Source of the DNA: Planctomycetia bacterium
Lineage (GTDB): Bacteria; Planctomycetota; Planctomycetia; Gemmatales; Gemmataceae
Length of the DNA: 49,909 bases
Direction: 5' to 3'
NCBI GenBank assembly: GCA_005808665.1
Contig: SYLG01000090.1
Location: forward strand, 1-49,909
The position numbers and the translations under genes are program-made. Positions 15,989 to 26,859 of this stretch are shown piece by piece. Below the pieces are notes generated by a model that searched no databases, was not told where the DNA came from, and saw only the letters and a list, made by a program, of their open reading frames with translations. How positions within the stretch are numbered: the stretch's first letter is position 1; each line of letters starts with the position of its first letter.

Positions 15989-16403
15989 GGTTAGGATTTC
16001 CGGGGCAGGGATTGCATGTGTGGCACAATGGCTAAGGTGGAGTTGGAATTCTATACCCAATTTGAACCATTGCCCATGGGGCCTGGCCACTATTGTCGAT
16101 TAGCAAGGGAATATTAACGGGCTTGGGATAGTGCCCACCCATTCAAGGCCAATACTGACTCCGTCCCGGTTCAAAATCCCCAAACAGGTGGCAATAGTTG
16201 GTAGGCTCGTTTTCATGGGATTTCCTGAAAGGATTAATTCTTTGAACTCCCTTTAGGGGGAAATGGAAAGCCTATAAGCTAATGGAAACTAGGGTGACCC
16301 GGTTTGGGCCAATCCATGAAATGGCCCGGATACCCTTTCCAGGACCCATTGCCTGGGTTATGGGTTGGCTTAGAATTTCCATGAGCCTTATGGGAACAAA
16401 AAA
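15989..16403. other. Intergenic region between divergent genes
   Basis: This 415-base stretch should carry the promoters of the PQQ-propeller gene (minus) and the sugar isomerase gene (plus). I see small dyads (for example GGGCCA/TGGCCC at 16306-16327) but no convincing gene, RNA or promoter boxes. Confidence 0.4.
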
Positions 16404-17300
16404 ATGAATCGACGAAACGCCATGGCCATTACCGCAACCGCCGGGATCGTCCCAGGTCTTTTGGCCAATGCTACCCCGGACCCAGGCAGTCTGCGTCAAT
16501 CCATTGTGGCTTGGTGTTGGCGAAATTATGGTCCGAAATGGACCCTTGCCGAGGTCTGCCAGGCAGCCCGCGATTCCGGCTGCGTTTCGGTGGAGTTGAT
16601 TCCACCCGAGGAATGGACAACTCTGAAAAAATATGGACTGGTTTGTGCCATCGCCACCAACAATACTGGCTGGGCCAAGGGATTCAATAATCCAGCCATC
16701 CTTGAGGAGGTTCGCAGCAAAACAACCAAGGCGATTGAGGACGCGGCCCTGGCAGGGATTGGGTCGGTAATTGGCTTTGTTGGCTCAAAATATGTCAAAC
16801 CAGGAAATCCCAAAAGCGGAATTATCGCCCGGGATGAAGGCTACAAACATTGTGTAAAAGAATTGAAGGCAATGGCAAAAGTTGCTGAAAAACACAAAGT
16901 TACCCTTTGCATTGAGCACCTTAACAGTCGGGATGATAGCCATCCCATGAAAGGTCATCCGGAGTACATGGGAGACAACCTGGACGAGGTGGAGGCACTC
17001 ATCAAGGAGGTCGGGTCTCCCCGGATAAAAATCCTTTTTGACATCTATCATGTCCAAATTATGCATGGTGACCTGCTTCGGAGAATCAGGAGCCTGGGCG
17101 AATGTATTGGACATGTTCATACAGCGGGAAACCCGGGCCGCGGAGAATTGGATGCGAGCCAGGAAATCCAGTACAAACCGGTGATGCAGGCCCTTTGGGA
17201 TGCTGGCTACCGGGCCTTCATCGGGCACGAATTTTTGCCGACAAAACCTGCGTTAAATGGCCTGATTCAGGCGGTTACCACCTGTGCCATCTCAGGTTAA
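16404..17300 (+). CDS. Sugar phosphate isomerase/epimerase family protein (hydroxypyruvate isomerase-like), Tat-type signal
   Basis: The 298-residue product starts MNRRNAMAITATAG with a twin arginine and hydrophobic run, so it is probably exported by Tat. The remainder is a xylose-isomerase-like TIM barrel. Expected metal ligands appear as Glu in TLCIEHLNSR, Asp in ILFDIYHVQIMHGD, His in GHVHTAGNPGRGELD and Glu in FIGHEFLPT. The spacing and the DIYHVQI and GHVHTAGNPGR strings match hydroxypyruvate isomerase and related ketose epimerases. The true substrate cannot be told. Exported members of this family are common in planctomycetes and are thought to act on sugars. It is monocistronic, with a hairpin just after it. 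Confidence 0.85.
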   Translation: MNRRNAMAITATAGIVPGLLANATPDPGSLRQSIVAWCWRNYGPKWTLAEVCQAARDSGCVSVELIPPEEWTTLKKYGLVCAIATNNTGWAKGFNNPAILEEVRSKTTKAIEDAALAGIGSVIGFVGSKYVKPGNPKSGIIARDEGYKHCVKELKAMAKVAEKHKVTLCIEHLNSRDDSHPMKGHPEYMGDNLDEVEALIKEVGSPRIKILFDIYHVQIMHGDLLRRIRSLGECIGHVHTAGNPGRGELDASQEIQYKPVMQALWDAGYRAFIGHEFLPTKPALNGLIQAVTTCAISG

Positions 17301-17365
17301 AACCTATTTGGGCACAACAAACCATAATAAAAAATGGTCCGGTTTGCCATCGCCCTTCAAAATGG

Positions 17366-17396
17366 CAAGAGGCCGGGGGGGGTGCCCGGCCTCTTG
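17366..17396. terminator. Hairpin between convergent genes
   Basis: A GC-rich stem CAAGAGGCCGG with its complement closes a short G-rich loop. It lies between the isomerase gene (ending 17300) and the DUF4139 gene (ending 17420), where it could terminate both. T runs are weak on both sides, so the efficiency is uncertain. Confidence 0.6.
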
Positions 17397-17419
17397 AAGG
17401 GGTATTTCACAAAACGGCC

Positions 17420-19465
17420 TTATTTGCTCATGAAACTGCCGATGGACATATTCTTGTCCAATTCCATGCGGAAATCGTAGGTAATCTTTTTGGCTTTTTC
17501 CCCCGCTTGGCCGGGTTCCACATCAAGGTCCCATCGAAGCAGGTTGCGGGACCTTTCTTCCCGGATGTAAAGGGCATCTTTTGCCATTTCCGGTTCCGCT
17601 TTCCCTAATAGCACATTTACCGTTTCGCCCTCCGCCAAGGGCAAGCGATCCCAGACCTGGACCTTTACTTTTTCCTTAAGGTAGCTTGAAGCCAAAATTC
17701 GGTATTCAAACTTGAGGACCTGATTTCCCCCTTGGGTGCTGCGGGTTTTTTCCATCAGGGTTCGTTTGACCTGAAGTTGGGGCTCAACCCCGAATCCTAC
17801 GATAAATTGTTCCCCAACGGCGACAAGTGGCAGGGCCATCCGACCGACGAAATCACCCTGGTGGTACATGGTAGCCTCGCCTGGGAGGATCACATAATCA
17901 CTCTTGTTGTTGAGATTTCCCTGGCGATAAACATGGGGGGTAAGGACTGGGACCGCCTTGAAGAAAGTTTCCACAGGAAGGTCAAAACGGGCAACCTCGA
18001 GTACCTGGTCATCATTTCTTGATGAGATGGTGGTCATTCCTGGCAATCGGTGGGAAATGGTAGGCCCTTCCCCTCCGGAAATGGGTCTACCACCCCGCCC
18101 GCCCAAGCCTGGTTTTTCATCCACAATCATGGTTAAATCCCGGGCCTGATCCAAGGCTCCGGCATAATTCCATATTTCGTTGCTTTGAAACTCATTGCGC
18201 AGGTTGGATTCCGTTTGGGCCCGAAAACGAAGTTGCTTTGCGGCACCTTCCAATTCTTCGGCGGTGTTGTTTCCCATGGGGTTCAGGATTTCAAGGTTGT
18301 TTGTTTTCCCTTCCAGGGCTTGTTTGATGTTATCCCGATTTTGGGTAGCTGCCAATTGGCCACCCTGCCCTGCCGGTTGATTCGGCATGCCCGGTCTCCC
18401 TTGAACCTGGGACATACTGTTTCTGGTAAGGACTTGGTTGGTGGTCAACACCACGGCAAGGGATCGTAATTCCGGAGGGGAAGCGTTCAACCTTGGTTGG
18501 GCATTGGAGACCTCAAGATTCACCCCGGACCAATCCTCCCCCGATTGCTGGGTAACCGCTGCCAAGTATTCCACTTTCACAATGTTAGCGTCGGCTTGAG
18601 GGGCAGCTCCTCCAAGGCCGCCTGGTACCAAAGGTGGCACCCCCCCCTGGGGAATGACATTTTTGCCGCTTCTTAAACGATATTGGGGCTTCCACGATGC
18701 GTTTTCCACGAGGTAGCTCAACTTGGCATGGGTTTTTCCTGCACCCACCCGTTCAACCACCAAAACGGCTTCCCGTTCGGTTTTGCTTGAACCGACGGAA
18801 AGTTCTCCGCGCTTCCTTTGGATAAATTGAAGCTTCTTTTGAAGTTCCTTGGTGGCAACGGATCGGTCGTGAACCTCTTTGTTCTGGTCCGTTCGGGAAT
18901 CCATTAAGAATTTGGCAAGTTTTGTTACTTGGGCGCTATCCAGTTTTGCTTTATCGGTGGCTGCTACAGTGGTAGCTCCGGCAAAGGCCTCAAGCTTGGT
19001 CAAAAACGCCATATTACCGGTAAAGGTGGACATTTCGGAGGTGATTTTTGCTATTTCATCCTGAACCGTATCCTCTTCCACTTGAAGCTCACGAACCTCC
19101 TTGCGCGTGTCGGCTTCCACAGCCCTTGACCGAAAGCGGGTCGCCAAAACCCTAATGCCATCCGATCCCTCACCATAAAGCGATTTCCCCACCACCGAAG
19201 CAGGAAGTGGGCCGACCACGATTTCATGGAGACCTTTGGCCTCAGGAATCCGGACCTCCCTGGTTACCAAAGCGGTATCCGGATAGACGGTGACATGGGT
19301 AATACGACTGGTGGCAGGCTTCTCTATGGCTTTTCCGGGTTGAACCGCTGCGGTTTCGGGAGCCTGGCCCCAAACCAAAGCCGAGGTGAGCGAAAGCAAA
19401 AAGAGGCCCAGGAACCCTTTGTGGGGTTGGAACCTAATGTCATAAGGAACCACTGTGTTTTGCAC
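17420..19465 (-). CDS. Secreted DUF4139/DUF4140 domain protein (mucoidy inhibitor MuiA-like)
   Basis: The product from the GTG at 19465 is 681 residues. After a signal sequence (GFLGLFLLSLTSALVWG) comes a DUF4140-like block (ITHVTVYPDTALVTREVRI), a helical coiled-coil segment of about 150 residues, then a large beta-rich DUF4139 region starting at LSYLVENASWKPQYRLR. That region contains AAVTQQSGEDWSGVNLEVSN, a low-complexity insertion rich in Gly, Gln and Pro, and a C-terminal immunoglobulin-like part. The family is named after an Azotobacter mucoidy gene but its biochemistry is unknown. The start is chosen for the AGGAG eight bases upstream; an ATG at 19498 has no ribosome site. It appears monocistronic. 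Confidence 0.82.
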   Translation of the reverse strand: MQNTVVPYDIRFQPHKGFLGLFLLSLTSALVWGQAPETAAVQPGKAIEKPATSRITHVTVYPDTALVTREVRIPEAKGLHEIVVGPLPASVVGKSLYGEGSDGIRVLATRFRSRAVEADTRKEVRELQVEEDTVQDEIAKITSEMSTFTGNMAFLTKLEAFAGATTVAATDKAKLDSAQVTKLAKFLMDSRTDQNKEVHDRSVATKELQKKLQFIQRKRGELSVGSSKTEREAVLVVERVGAGKTHAKLSYLVENASWKPQYRLRSGKNVIPQGGVPPLVPGGLGGAAPQADANIVKVEYLAAVTQQSGEDWSGVNLEVSNAQPRLNASPPELRSLAVVLTTNQVLTRNSMSQVQGRPGMPNQPAGQGGQLAATQNRDNIKQALEGKTNNLEILNPMGNNTAEELEGAAKQLRFRAQTESNLRNEFQSNEIWNYAGALDQARDLTMIVDEKPGLGGRGGRPISGGEGPTISHRLPGMTTISSRNDDQVLEVARFDLPVETFFKAVPVLTPHVYRQGNLNNKSDYVILPGEATMYHQGDFVGRMALPLVAVGEQFIVGFGVEPQLQVKRTLMEKTRSTQGGNQVLKFEYRILASSYLKEKVKVQVWDRLPLAEGETVNVLLGKAEPEMAKDALYIREERSRNLLRWDLDVEPGQAGEKAKKITYDFRMELDKNMSIGSFMSK

Positions 19466-19473
19466 GGCCAATT

Positions 19474-19478
19474 CTCCT
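19474..19478 (-). promoter_or_regulatory. Ribosome binding site supporting a GTG start at 19465
   Basis: AGGAG on the minus strand lies eight bases before GTG at 19465. The upstream in-frame ATG at 19498 has no comparable site. Confidence 0.65.
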
Positions 19479-19606
19479 GAACAGTTGGAAAGGATCATTC
19501 ATTACACCAAAAGGGAGCTGGGATCAAAAGGCAAACTCCCAAGCTTACCCAAATGTTGGTGGCAACCTAACCTGTATGTTGCGATTAATCCTTACAATCC
19601 CTACTT

Positions 19607-20728
19607 TTAGTCGGGGATTTCGAAGCGATTGCCGGGAAGTCTTCGGATGGTACCTCTCGTTTCCATGTTCAGGGTGATCATGGCCATTTTTCCCATTGGC
19701 AATCCAAGAAGGCGGACCAGTTCATCGGCTTGACGGGGGCCCTGTTCAAGGGCCTGCCAAACCAGGAGTTCCTGGGGATCGGATGGTGCTTTGGGTAAAC
19801 TCTTTTGCAGAAGGGGGCAGGCCCGCCCTGGTTCCCCTAAAAGGGCAACCACATCTTCGGCAGAGGTGCAGAGGTGTGCCCCTTGGCGGAGGAGGTTGTG
19901 CGTTCCCGCACAAAGGGCACTGTCCGCTGGCCCGGGAACCGCCAGAACAGGAATTCCTTGCTCTGCGGCATGGGTTGCGGTGTGCAATGTACCGCTTTTC
20001 AAGGCTGCCTCAATCACCACGACCGCCCGACTCATACCCGAAATGATTCTGTTTCTGGCGGGAAAAAGGCCTGCCTGAGGGGGACATGCCATATCGGCCT
20101 CCGCCAAAAGGGCCCCATGGTCACAAATCGCCTCCGCCAAGGATTGATGTTCCGCCGGGTAAACCCTGGACAAACCATTCCCCAAAACCGCAAGGGTCCG
20201 CCCACCGGCATCCAAAGCCGCCTGATGGGCACAGGCATCGATCCCCCTGGCAAGGCCACTAATTACCGTAAACCCACATTCAGCAATGCCTTGGGATATT
20301 TTTCTGGTCATTCGAAGGCCGTAGGGCGTGGCACCTCTTGATCCAACAATGGCCACAGAATCAAGGTCCCCCGGGTATCGCAAACCTTTTTCGTAAATAA
20401 CCATGGGGGCATCCTCAAAAGGAACCAGGGTTTGAGGATAATCCGGGTCGATAATTGTGTGAAAAACCGCATCGTGCTTTTGAAGTAGTGCCCATTCCCG
20501 ATCCAATTCCCTACCCAAACGGGCATGGAAAAGTCGCTTAACCAGGGTTTTCCCAACTCCTAGGATACCAAGCAAATCCGCTTCGGAAGCGGCGAATAAG
20601 GCCTTTGCAGACCCCAACGCCCTGATTAACCCTTTTCCAAGCCGGGGCCCAATTCCATCCACCAGGTGCAGGGCCAGTCTGGCAAACCGTTCCTCCCCAA
20701 AGGGGTTTTCTGGAAAAAGGCCGTTCAT
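19607..20728 (-). CDS. dprA: DNA-processing protein DprA
   Basis: The product from the ATG at 20728 is 373 residues, the usual length of DprA. It has an N-terminal helix-hairpin-like region (LVDGIGPRLGKGLIRALGS), the Rossmann-like core with VAIVGSRGATPYG, VISGLARGIDACAHQAAL, VLGNGLSRVYPAEH and FPARNRIISGMS, and a C-terminal winged-helix domain (ALEQGPRQADELVRLLGLP). DprA loads RecA onto incoming single-stranded DNA during transformation. Whether the organism is competent cannot be told from this gene alone. The frame extends to 20833, but the extension is not DprA-like. It is divergent from nadA. Confidence 0.92.
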   Translation of the reverse strand: MNGLFPENPFGEERFARLALHLVDGIGPRLGKGLIRALGSAKALFAASEADLLGILGVGKTLVKRLFHARLGRELDREWALLQKHDAVFHTIIDPDYPQTLVPFEDAPMVIYEKGLRYPGDLDSVAIVGSRGATPYGLRMTRKISQGIAECGFTVISGLARGIDACAHQAALDAGGRTLAVLGNGLSRVYPAEHQSLAEAICDHGALLAEADMACPPQAGLFPARNRIISGMSRAVVVIEAALKSGTLHTATHAAEQGIPVLAVPGPADSALCAGTHNLLRQGAHLCTSAEDVVALLGEPGRACPLLQKSLPKAPSDPQELLVWQALEQGPRQADELVRLLGLPMGKMAMITLNMETRGTIRRLPGNRFEIPD

Positions 20729-20908
20729 AGGGACCTGCCTGAATGGATGGAAACCCTTGGGTTCAAAATAAGGGAACAATTTCCTTGAATGGGGTAAATG
20801 GGCTTTTGCCTGTACCTGGGACCCATTTATCAACTAGAATAGGGTTATGTTTCCAAGTCAGGAGCCTTTTTTGGCCGGGCAATAAATCATAACGATTGGA
20901 AAAGGGCA

Positions 20909-21835
20909 ATGGATGCTGTTGTTGAGGAAATCCTGAGGCTCAAAAAAGAGAAGGGTGCCACCATTCTGGCCCACTATTACCAGGAGGGCGAGATCCAGGA
21001 ATTAGCCGATCATACCGGGGATAGTTTGGCACTCGCTCGCATTGCAACCAAGGTGGAGACGCCAGTGATCCTTTTTTGTGGGGTTCATTTCATGGCGGAG
21101 ACCGCCAAAATACTCAACCCTGAAAAAATCGTTTTGCTGCCGGATAGGAAAGCGGGTTGTAGCCTGGCAGACAGCTGCCCTGCGGATAAATTGGCCCGTT
21201 ATCAGGAAATGCTTCGGATCAATGGCCGCAAGTTCCAAACGGTCACCTACATCAATTCCACCGCAGCGGTAAAGGCACTTTCCGATTGGATTGTGACCAG
21301 TGGGAATGCAGAGGAAATCATAAAGCGAGTCCCCCTGGATTATGAGATTCTTTTTGTGCCTGATAAGCATCTTGGCCGCTACTTGCAGGAAGTAACGGGC
21401 AGGCAAATGATCTTTTGGGATGGGGCCTGCATGGTCCACGAGATTTTTAGTGTAAAGGACTTGCTTGACCTGAAACGAAAAATGCCCCAATCCATCACCA
21501 TTGCCCACCCGGAGTGCCCTGCCAACATTCTTGAGCATAGCGATTTCACGGGGGGTACCGAAGCGATGATCCGCCATGTGGCTACATTCAGCGAGCCGAA
21601 AGACTTCCTGGTTGCAACCGAGCCAAATATGATGTGGCAATTGGAAAAACGATTTCCCAAGCACCGCTACCATGGCGTACCCGGGATTTCTTGCGCATGC
21701 AACAAGTGCCCTCACATGGCTTTGAACACGCTTGAAAAACTTCGCGATTGTCTTGAAAAAATGGACCCGCAGATCGAATGGCAACCCTTTTTTGACCAAT
21801 CGGGGGAAGTCCTGCGCCGAAGCCTTCTGCAATAA
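20909..21835 (+). CDS. nadA: Quinolinate synthase NadA
   Basis: This 308-residue enzyme condenses iminoaspartate with dihydroxyacetone phosphate to form quinolinate in NAD synthesis. It shows [46 protein letters not shown] (Cys84 and Cys90), [18 protein letters not shown] and a C-terminal [17 protein letters not shown] block. Cysteines from these segments hold the 4Fe-4S cluster. Length is typical. AAAGGG precedes the ATG at good spacing. No nadB or nadC is adjacent. A hairpin separates it from convergent clpC. Confidence 0.95.
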   Translation: MDAVVEEILRLKKEKGATILAHYYQEGEIQELADHTGDSLALARIATKVETPVILFCGVHFMAETAKILNPEKIVLLPDRKAGCSLADSCPADKLARYQEMLRINGRKFQTVTYINSTAAVKALSDWIVTSGNAEEIIKRVPLDYEILFVPDKHLGRYLQEVTGRQMIFWDGACMVHEIFSVKDLLDLKRKMPQSITIAHPECPANILEHSDFTGGTEAMIRHVATFSEPKDFLVATEPNMMWQLEKRFPKHRYHGVPGISCACNKCPHMALNTLEKLRDCLEKMDPQIEWQPFFDQSGEVLRRSLLQ

Positions 21836-21887
21836 CTTTGCCAATTGGCTGCAGGTGGCGAATGCCTTTCGTAAAGCCACAATAAAA

Positions 21888-21916
21888 CAGCCTCCCGGTT
21901 TTATCCCGGCAGGCTG
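21888..21916 (-). terminator. Rho-independent terminator of clpC
   Basis: The stem CAGCCT-C-CCGG and its complement, with a short T/A loop, is followed on the minus strand by TTTTATT. It lies 25 bases beyond the clpC stop and also separates it from convergent nadA. Confidence 0.8.
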
Positions 21917-21941
21917 GTAATTGGTCCCAGGAAAAAAATCC

Positions 21942-24476
21942 TTAGACGGTGGCGACAGCGGCCTCAGATACGGGTTCATCCGGTTTGATGAGGTCCACCG
22001 TGTCAAAAGCTATCCGCTTTTCACCTTTTTCGTCGGTTAATACCTTGGTGTGGATTTCCTGGTGTTCGCCAAAGGCGCCACGGAGCAGATCCTCCGAAAG
22101 GGGATCTTCGAGGAAGTTTTCAATGGCACGACGCAATGGCCTGGCCCCAAAATCGAGACTTGTCCCCTTCTCGATGAGGAAATCCCTTGCCTCGTTGTTT
22201 ACCATCAGGATGAGGTTTTTTTCCTTGAGCCTTTTGGCGACTTTTACCAATTCGATGTCCACAATCTGGCCAATGTCGTCTTTGGTAAGGCTCCTGAAAA
22301 CGATGATATCATCGCACCGGTTAAGGAACTCCGGGCGAAAGTTGCGCTCCATAGCCCCCTTCAGGGATTCTTTCATCTTGGCATAATTGGCATCTTCATC
22401 CCGGCGGTTATGGAAACCAAACCCGCCCGCCTTGCCCGTAATCTCCTCGGCACCGACATTGGAGGTCATGATAACGATGGTGTTTTTGAAGTCTACAATC
22501 CGCCCGATATTGTCCGTCAGGCGACCTTCCTCCATGATCTGGAGGAGCATATTCCAGACCTCCGGGTGGGCCTTTTCGATTTCGTCCAAAAGGACGACGG
22601 CATAGGGACGCCTCCGGATCTTTTCGGTGAGTTGGCCGCCTTCCTCATAGCCTACATATCCAGGCGGGGCACCAATGAGGCGACTGACATTGTGCTTTTC
22701 CGCGTATTCGGACATGTCTATCTGAACGAGAGCGCTTTCATCCCCAAACATGAAGGCGGCAAGGCGTTTGGCCAAAAGGGATTTACCCACCCCGGTTGGT
22801 CCTGCAAAGATAAAGGTTCCAATGGGACGCTTCGGATCCTTGAGGCCGGCCCGGCTCTTGCGAACCGCCCGACTGATGGAGGTGATTGCTTCTTTTTGGC
22901 TGATAACCACCTTCGCCAATTCTTTTTCCATTTCCAGAAGGCGTTTGGATTCGTCTTTTTCGAGGCGCTTTAGCGGCACGCCTGTCATTTTGCTGACAAC
23001 CTCGGCAATGACCTCATCGTCGACAACGCCGTCGATTTCTTTCGATTTGTCCCGCCAATCACGGGTGATGGTTTCTTTCTTTTTCTTTAGCTTGTCCGCC
23101 TGATCGCGAAGCTGGGCAGCCTTTTCGAAATCCTGTTCGGCGACAGCGGATTCCTTTTCCTGATTGTATTTTTCGATGGTTTCATCAATCTCTTTGAGAT
23201 CGGGGGGACGGGTCATGGCCTTTAGCCTAACCCGGGCACCCGCTTCATCAATGACATCTATGGCCTTGTCCGGCAAGCAACGCCCTGTGATATACCGGTC
23301 GGAAAGCTCCACCGCCGCTTTGAGGGCAGCGTCTTTTATTTGAACACGATGGTGGGCTTCATACCGGTCCCTAAGGCCCCGGAGGATTTCAACCGCCTCC
23401 TCCTTGGAGGGTGGATTGACCATGATTTGTTGAAAGCGCCGTTCAAGGGCTCCATCCTTTTCGATGTACTTGCTGTACTCGTCAAGGGTTGTGGCACCTA
23501 TACATTGAATTTCGCCCCGGGCAAGGGCGGGTTTTAAAACATTGGATGCGTCGATGGCACCTTCGGCCCCACCTGCTCCAACGAGGGTGTGGAGTTCGTC
23601 GATGAAAAGGATCGTGTTTTTCGCACGCCTGACCTCGTTCATGACCGCCTTGATTCGCTCTTCAAACTGGCCCCGATATTTGGTTCCTGCAACCATCATG
23701 GCAAGGTCAAGAACAACGATCCGTTTGTCACGAAGGAGTTCCGGAATATCCCCATCAATAATGAGTTGGGCCAAGCCTTCCACAATGGCGGTTTTGCCCA
23801 CGCCGGCCTCACCCAGGAGGACCGGATTGTTTTTGGTCCTGCGGGACAGGATTTGAATGACCCGTTCGATTTCATTGGCCCGGCCAATAACGGGATCGAG
23901 TTTGGCCTGGCGAGCCAATTCCGTGAGGTCCCGGCCAAAGCTGTCCAAAGCAGGTGTTTTGGACTTTCCTTTGGTGGGTCGTTCACTTTTTTCGCCACTA
24001 CCTCGTTCACTGCTGCTTTCTTCAGGTGGCATGGGTGTGCTGTGCCCCAACAGGTTTAAGACTTCCTCGCGAACTTCTTCCAACTTGAGCCCCAGGTTCA
24101 TCAAAACCTGGGCTGCAACACCTTCCTGTTCCCGGAGGAGTCCCAAAAGGAGGTGTTCGGTGCCAACATAGTTGTGATTGAGATTGCGAGCCTCCTCGTT
24201 GCAATACTCGATAACTTTTTTTGCCCTGGGTGTATGGGGAAGTCGGCCAATGGTGACCATATCAGGCCCGGATTGAACGATTTTTTCGACTTCCATCCGT
24301 ATTTTTTTTAAGTCCACATCAAGGTTTTTGAGGACATTTGCCGCAACCCCTGATCCTTCCTTGACGAGCCCAAGGAGGATATGTTCGGTGCCAATATATT
24401 CGTGATTGAAACGCTGGGCCTCTTGGTTGGCCAATTGCATTACTTTGCGGGCCCGGTCGGTGAAGCGCTCGTACAT
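21942..24476 (-). CDS. clpC: ATP-dependent Clp protease ATP-binding subunit ClpC
   Basis: The product is 844 residues. It has two N-terminal Clp repeats (each with [11 protein letters not shown] or [11 protein letters not shown]), a first AAA+ domain with Walker A GEAGVGKT and Walker [16 protein letters not shown], a middle UVR segment ([19 protein letters not shown]) typical of ClpC rather than ClpB, and a second AAA+ domain with Walker A GPTGVGKS, Walker [17 protein letters not shown] and the C-terminal arginine-finger region. ClpC unfolds substrates for ClpP. The start at 24476 begins the conserved [13 protein letters not shown] and has GGAG five bases upstream; the frame extends to 24539 without homology. 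No CtsR gene or operator is seen nearby. Confidence 0.97.
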   Translation of the reverse strand: MYERFTDRARKVMQLANQEAQRFNHEYIGTEHILLGLVKEGSGVAANVLKNLDVDLKKIRMEVEKIVQSGPDMVTIGRLPHTPRAKKVIEYCNEEARNLNHNYVGTEHLLLGLLREQEGVAAQVLMNLGLKLEEVREEVLNLLGHSTPMPPEESSSERGSGEKSERPTKGKSKTPALDSFGRDLTELARQAKLDPVIGRANEIERVIQILSRRTKNNPVLLGEAGVGKTAIVEGLAQLIIDGDIPELLRDKRIVVLDLAMMVAGTKYRGQFEERIKAVMNEVRRAKNTILFIDELHTLVGAGGAEGAIDASNVLKPALARGEIQCIGATTLDEYSKYIEKDGALERRFQQIMVNPPSKEEAVEILRGLRDRYEAHHRVQIKDAALKAAVELSDRYITGRCLPDKAIDVIDEAGARVRLKAMTRPPDLKEIDETIEKYNQEKESAVAEQDFEKAAQLRDQADKLKKKKETITRDWRDKSKEIDGVVDDEVIAEVVSKMTGVPLKRLEKDESKRLLEMEKELAKVVISQKEAITSISRAVRKSRAGLKDPKRPIGTFIFAGPTGVGKSLLAKRLAAFMFGDESALVQIDMSEYAEKHNVSRLIGAPPGYVGYEEGGQLTEKIRRRPYAVVLLDEIEKAHPEVWNMLLQIMEEGRLTDNIGRIVDFKNTIVIMTSNVGAEEITGKAGGFGFHNRRDEDANYAKMKESLKGAMERNFRPEFLNRCDDIIVFRSLTKDDIGQIVDIELVKVAKRLKEKNLILMVNNEARDFLIEKGTSLDFGARPLRRAIENFLEDPLSEDLLRGAFGEHQEIHTKVLTDEKGEKRIAFDTVDLIKPDEPVSEAAVATV

Positions 24477-24748
24477 TCCATCTCCACATAAGGTTGTGGA
24501 GCCTGCCTTCCAAAGAATCCCGCCAGAGGTCCAAAGCAAGTCACAAATCTGGCTCGACCACGGAAACTTTAGGGTTTAGGCCCCTGCACTCACCCTCCAT
24601 CTTATAACCAATAAAAAGTTGAATCAAGCTTCCGTCCAGTCAATCTCCCTGGAATACCCTCCCCTTAAAAAAATAGACATTCCGCCCAATGGGCAGGTTG
24701 GAAAAGGACTTTTGAGAAAGTTTACCGCGATAGGATAATTTATGGTTG

Positions 24749-26671
24749 CTACGAAGGCAAAGGAGGCAATCCAGGCAAAACAGGTGGTGGCTCTGGGGAG
24801 GGTGGAGTCATCGCCGGATCGAGGGGAGCGGGGGAGCTTGGGAGGGGTTTTGGGGTTGTCGGGGGGGCCGAAAGCGGCGGATTTGGGGAACCCTCCGGCA
24901 TGGGTACCGGCATGGGTAATAGGGGAGCGGGAGCCATAGGGATCGGATTGGTAGCAGGAATGGAAACCGCAGGAGGAGATTCGGGAGGGGGGACCGCAAC
25001 CGGCCCGGTAACAGGTTCTGGAACCTTGGGTGTTGAGGGTAACGGCGGCATGGCAGCGTTTGTCATGGGTAAAGGAGGAGGGATGCTGGGGGGAGGATTC
25101 ATAGGAACAATGGCCTTGGTTTCCGGAAGCACCGGTACGGCGGGAGCCATCGGCGACCCGACGGGAGGGGATCCAAAGGAACCGGGAGCAACTGCTGGGC
25201 TTGGAGAAGGGGTTCCCCCCGAAGGTAGGCTGGTAGTGGCACCCATGGGGGGGGCTGAACCAAGGCTTAGGGCTTCAACACCTACCACCCTGGCTTTGGG
25301 GGTTGCCAAATCGACTTTTACCGCGGATGAGGTGAGAACGGCGGATTTGTTTCCCGCCTGATCAACACATTCCAGTTTGGCGAAAAATTGGAACGGAAGC
25401 CCCGTTTCGGGCATTTTCCAGACAAATCTTCCCGTGTTGGCAAGGGGCTCCGGCCCGATGGGGGTCCAGGGACCATCGACCGAGGTGGCATACGAAATCG
25501 CAATGGGGGTTGGCCCAAGAAAGCGATCTGCCGCAGTCCAAACAAAGGTCATGGTTCCCTGATCAATGCCCCGACCCACCTCGGCGGAAAGCAGCTTTAA
25601 TTGAGGCTTGGTTTCATCTACTTCCACCCAAATGTGGGGAAGATCGCCTGGTCTTGGAGGGGCCTCTCCCAAATCGACCCCTGAACGGGCCACCAAAGTA
25701 AAACCATAGCGGCCCTCCTCAGGAACTTCGAGAATGCAAGGGGGTGTTTTTTCAGCATCTTGCGGATATTTATTCCAGGTTTGTCCCCCATTACGGGTAT
25801 ACCAGACCTCGATCCGGGAAATGTCCGAAGGTCCCACCTCGTCCACCTTGAAATTGAGCTGAAAGCGCTTGTGATTCACCATCAGGACATTGGGGGGTAA
25901 CCCGTTTCCCGCCCCCGGGGCCCCGCTGGGAATTGTTGTCCCCTGGGCCCCTGCCGTTTTGGTTTGTCCAGGGACAAGGAGTAGGGTTTGTTCCCCTAAA
26001 TTTCCCGATTTGTCACGGACAACGAGACGCGTTTCCACCTGGCCCGGGGAGGGATTCCAAACATGACTTCCGGTGGCCAAGGGCTGTACCCCAAGAGGAG
26101 TCCATGAGGGAGACCCTGCCGACCGGGACTCCACCGAAAGCGTTTGCAAGTCCACTGCTTCATCACGAATTTCCCAATCAAGGGAGGCGGCCCCGGCTGC
26201 ATTGATCGCACCTTTGAGGAACATTTGGGGAGGAACAGTATCCACACAGATTTTGAGACCTGGGACGGCCAGATTCATTGTCGATGGATAATAACGATTT
26301 TGTTTGTCCTGGGTTTGAACCGCAAACCAATACCAACCATCTTTGGGTGCCCTGAATGGAAAAGATCTCTGGTTGGCTTGGGCATATCCCAAATAGCGCC
26401 AAGTCCGACCAAAATCGTCACTTACATGGAGGAGGACACTGTGGATTCTTTTGTCGTTTGGATCCTGACTGAAAGGGATAAGCAAGGAACTTTTATTGGT
26501 GTAATACGATTTTGGTTCCGGATTCGAGGGAATATCTTGCACTGGTTGGGCATTGGCCTTTTCTGGGGAAGAAAACGCCAAAACCAACCAAACAAAAATC
26601 CCAAACCCTGCCGGAAAAATTGCTCCGGTGGGAAATACCAGCCCCTTCAGGGATTCCCAACACTTAACCAT
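24749..26671 (-). CDS. Secreted Ig-like domain protein with Pro-rich tail (paralogue of 3705-5198)
   Basis: The 640-residue product has a signal peptide (about 1-42, ending ANAQP), two or three beta-rich blocks and a Pro/Ser/Ala-rich tail of about 170 residues. The blocks contain HVSDDFGRTWRYLGYAQ, RDKSGNLGEQTLLL, VWYTRNGGQTWNKYPQ and CVDQAGNKSAVL. These are sialidase-like GxTW motifs and Ig-type turns, in the same order as in the protein at 3705-5198. The C-terminal region is low complexity and likely extended, perhaps spanning a wall or matrix. No enzyme motif is present. It is flanked by about 190 bases on each side and is probably monocistronic. Confidence 0.8.
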   Translation of the reverse strand: MVKCWESLKGLVFPTGAIFPAGFGIFVWLVLAFSSPEKANAQPVQDIPSNPEPKSYYTNKSSLLIPFSQDPNDKRIHSVLLHVSDDFGRTWRYLGYAQANQRSFPFRAPKDGWYWFAVQTQDKQNRYYPSTMNLAVPGLKICVDTVPPQMFLKGAINAAGAASLDWEIRDEAVDLQTLSVESRSAGSPSWTPLGVQPLATGSHVWNPSPGQVETRLVVRDKSGNLGEQTLLLVPGQTKTAGAQGTTIPSGAPGAGNGLPPNVLMVNHKRFQLNFKVDEVGPSDISRIEVWYTRNGGQTWNKYPQDAEKTPPCILEVPEEGRYGFTLVARSGVDLGEAPPRPGDLPHIWVEVDETKPQLKLLSAEVGRGIDQGTMTFVWTAADRFLGPTPIAISYATSVDGPWTPIGPEPLANTGRFVWKMPETGLPFQFFAKLECVDQAGNKSAVLTSSAVKVDLATPKARVVGVEALSLGSAPPMGATTSLPSGGTPSPSPAVAPGSFGSPPVGSPMAPAVPVLPETKAIVPMNPPPSIPPPLPMTNAAMPPLPSTPKVPEPVTGPVAVPPPESPPAVSIPATNPIPMAPAPLLPMPVPMPEGSPNPPLSAPPTTPKPLPSSPAPLDPAMTPPSPEPPPVLPGLPPLPS

Positions 26672-26859
26672 GAATCAATTGCTACCCTTGGAATCGCCTC
26701 CTCCCTTCAAAGGGCCAACCATGACGGCATAATCGGCAGATTGAGAGGAATTGGCATCCTTTACATCGGCCATAAAGGGTCAATAACATAAATGATCCAA
26801 ATAGCGTTTGGTTTTGTGTAATTAGGGGCTTTGGGATGATTGCGTGGTAAACAAGGCAG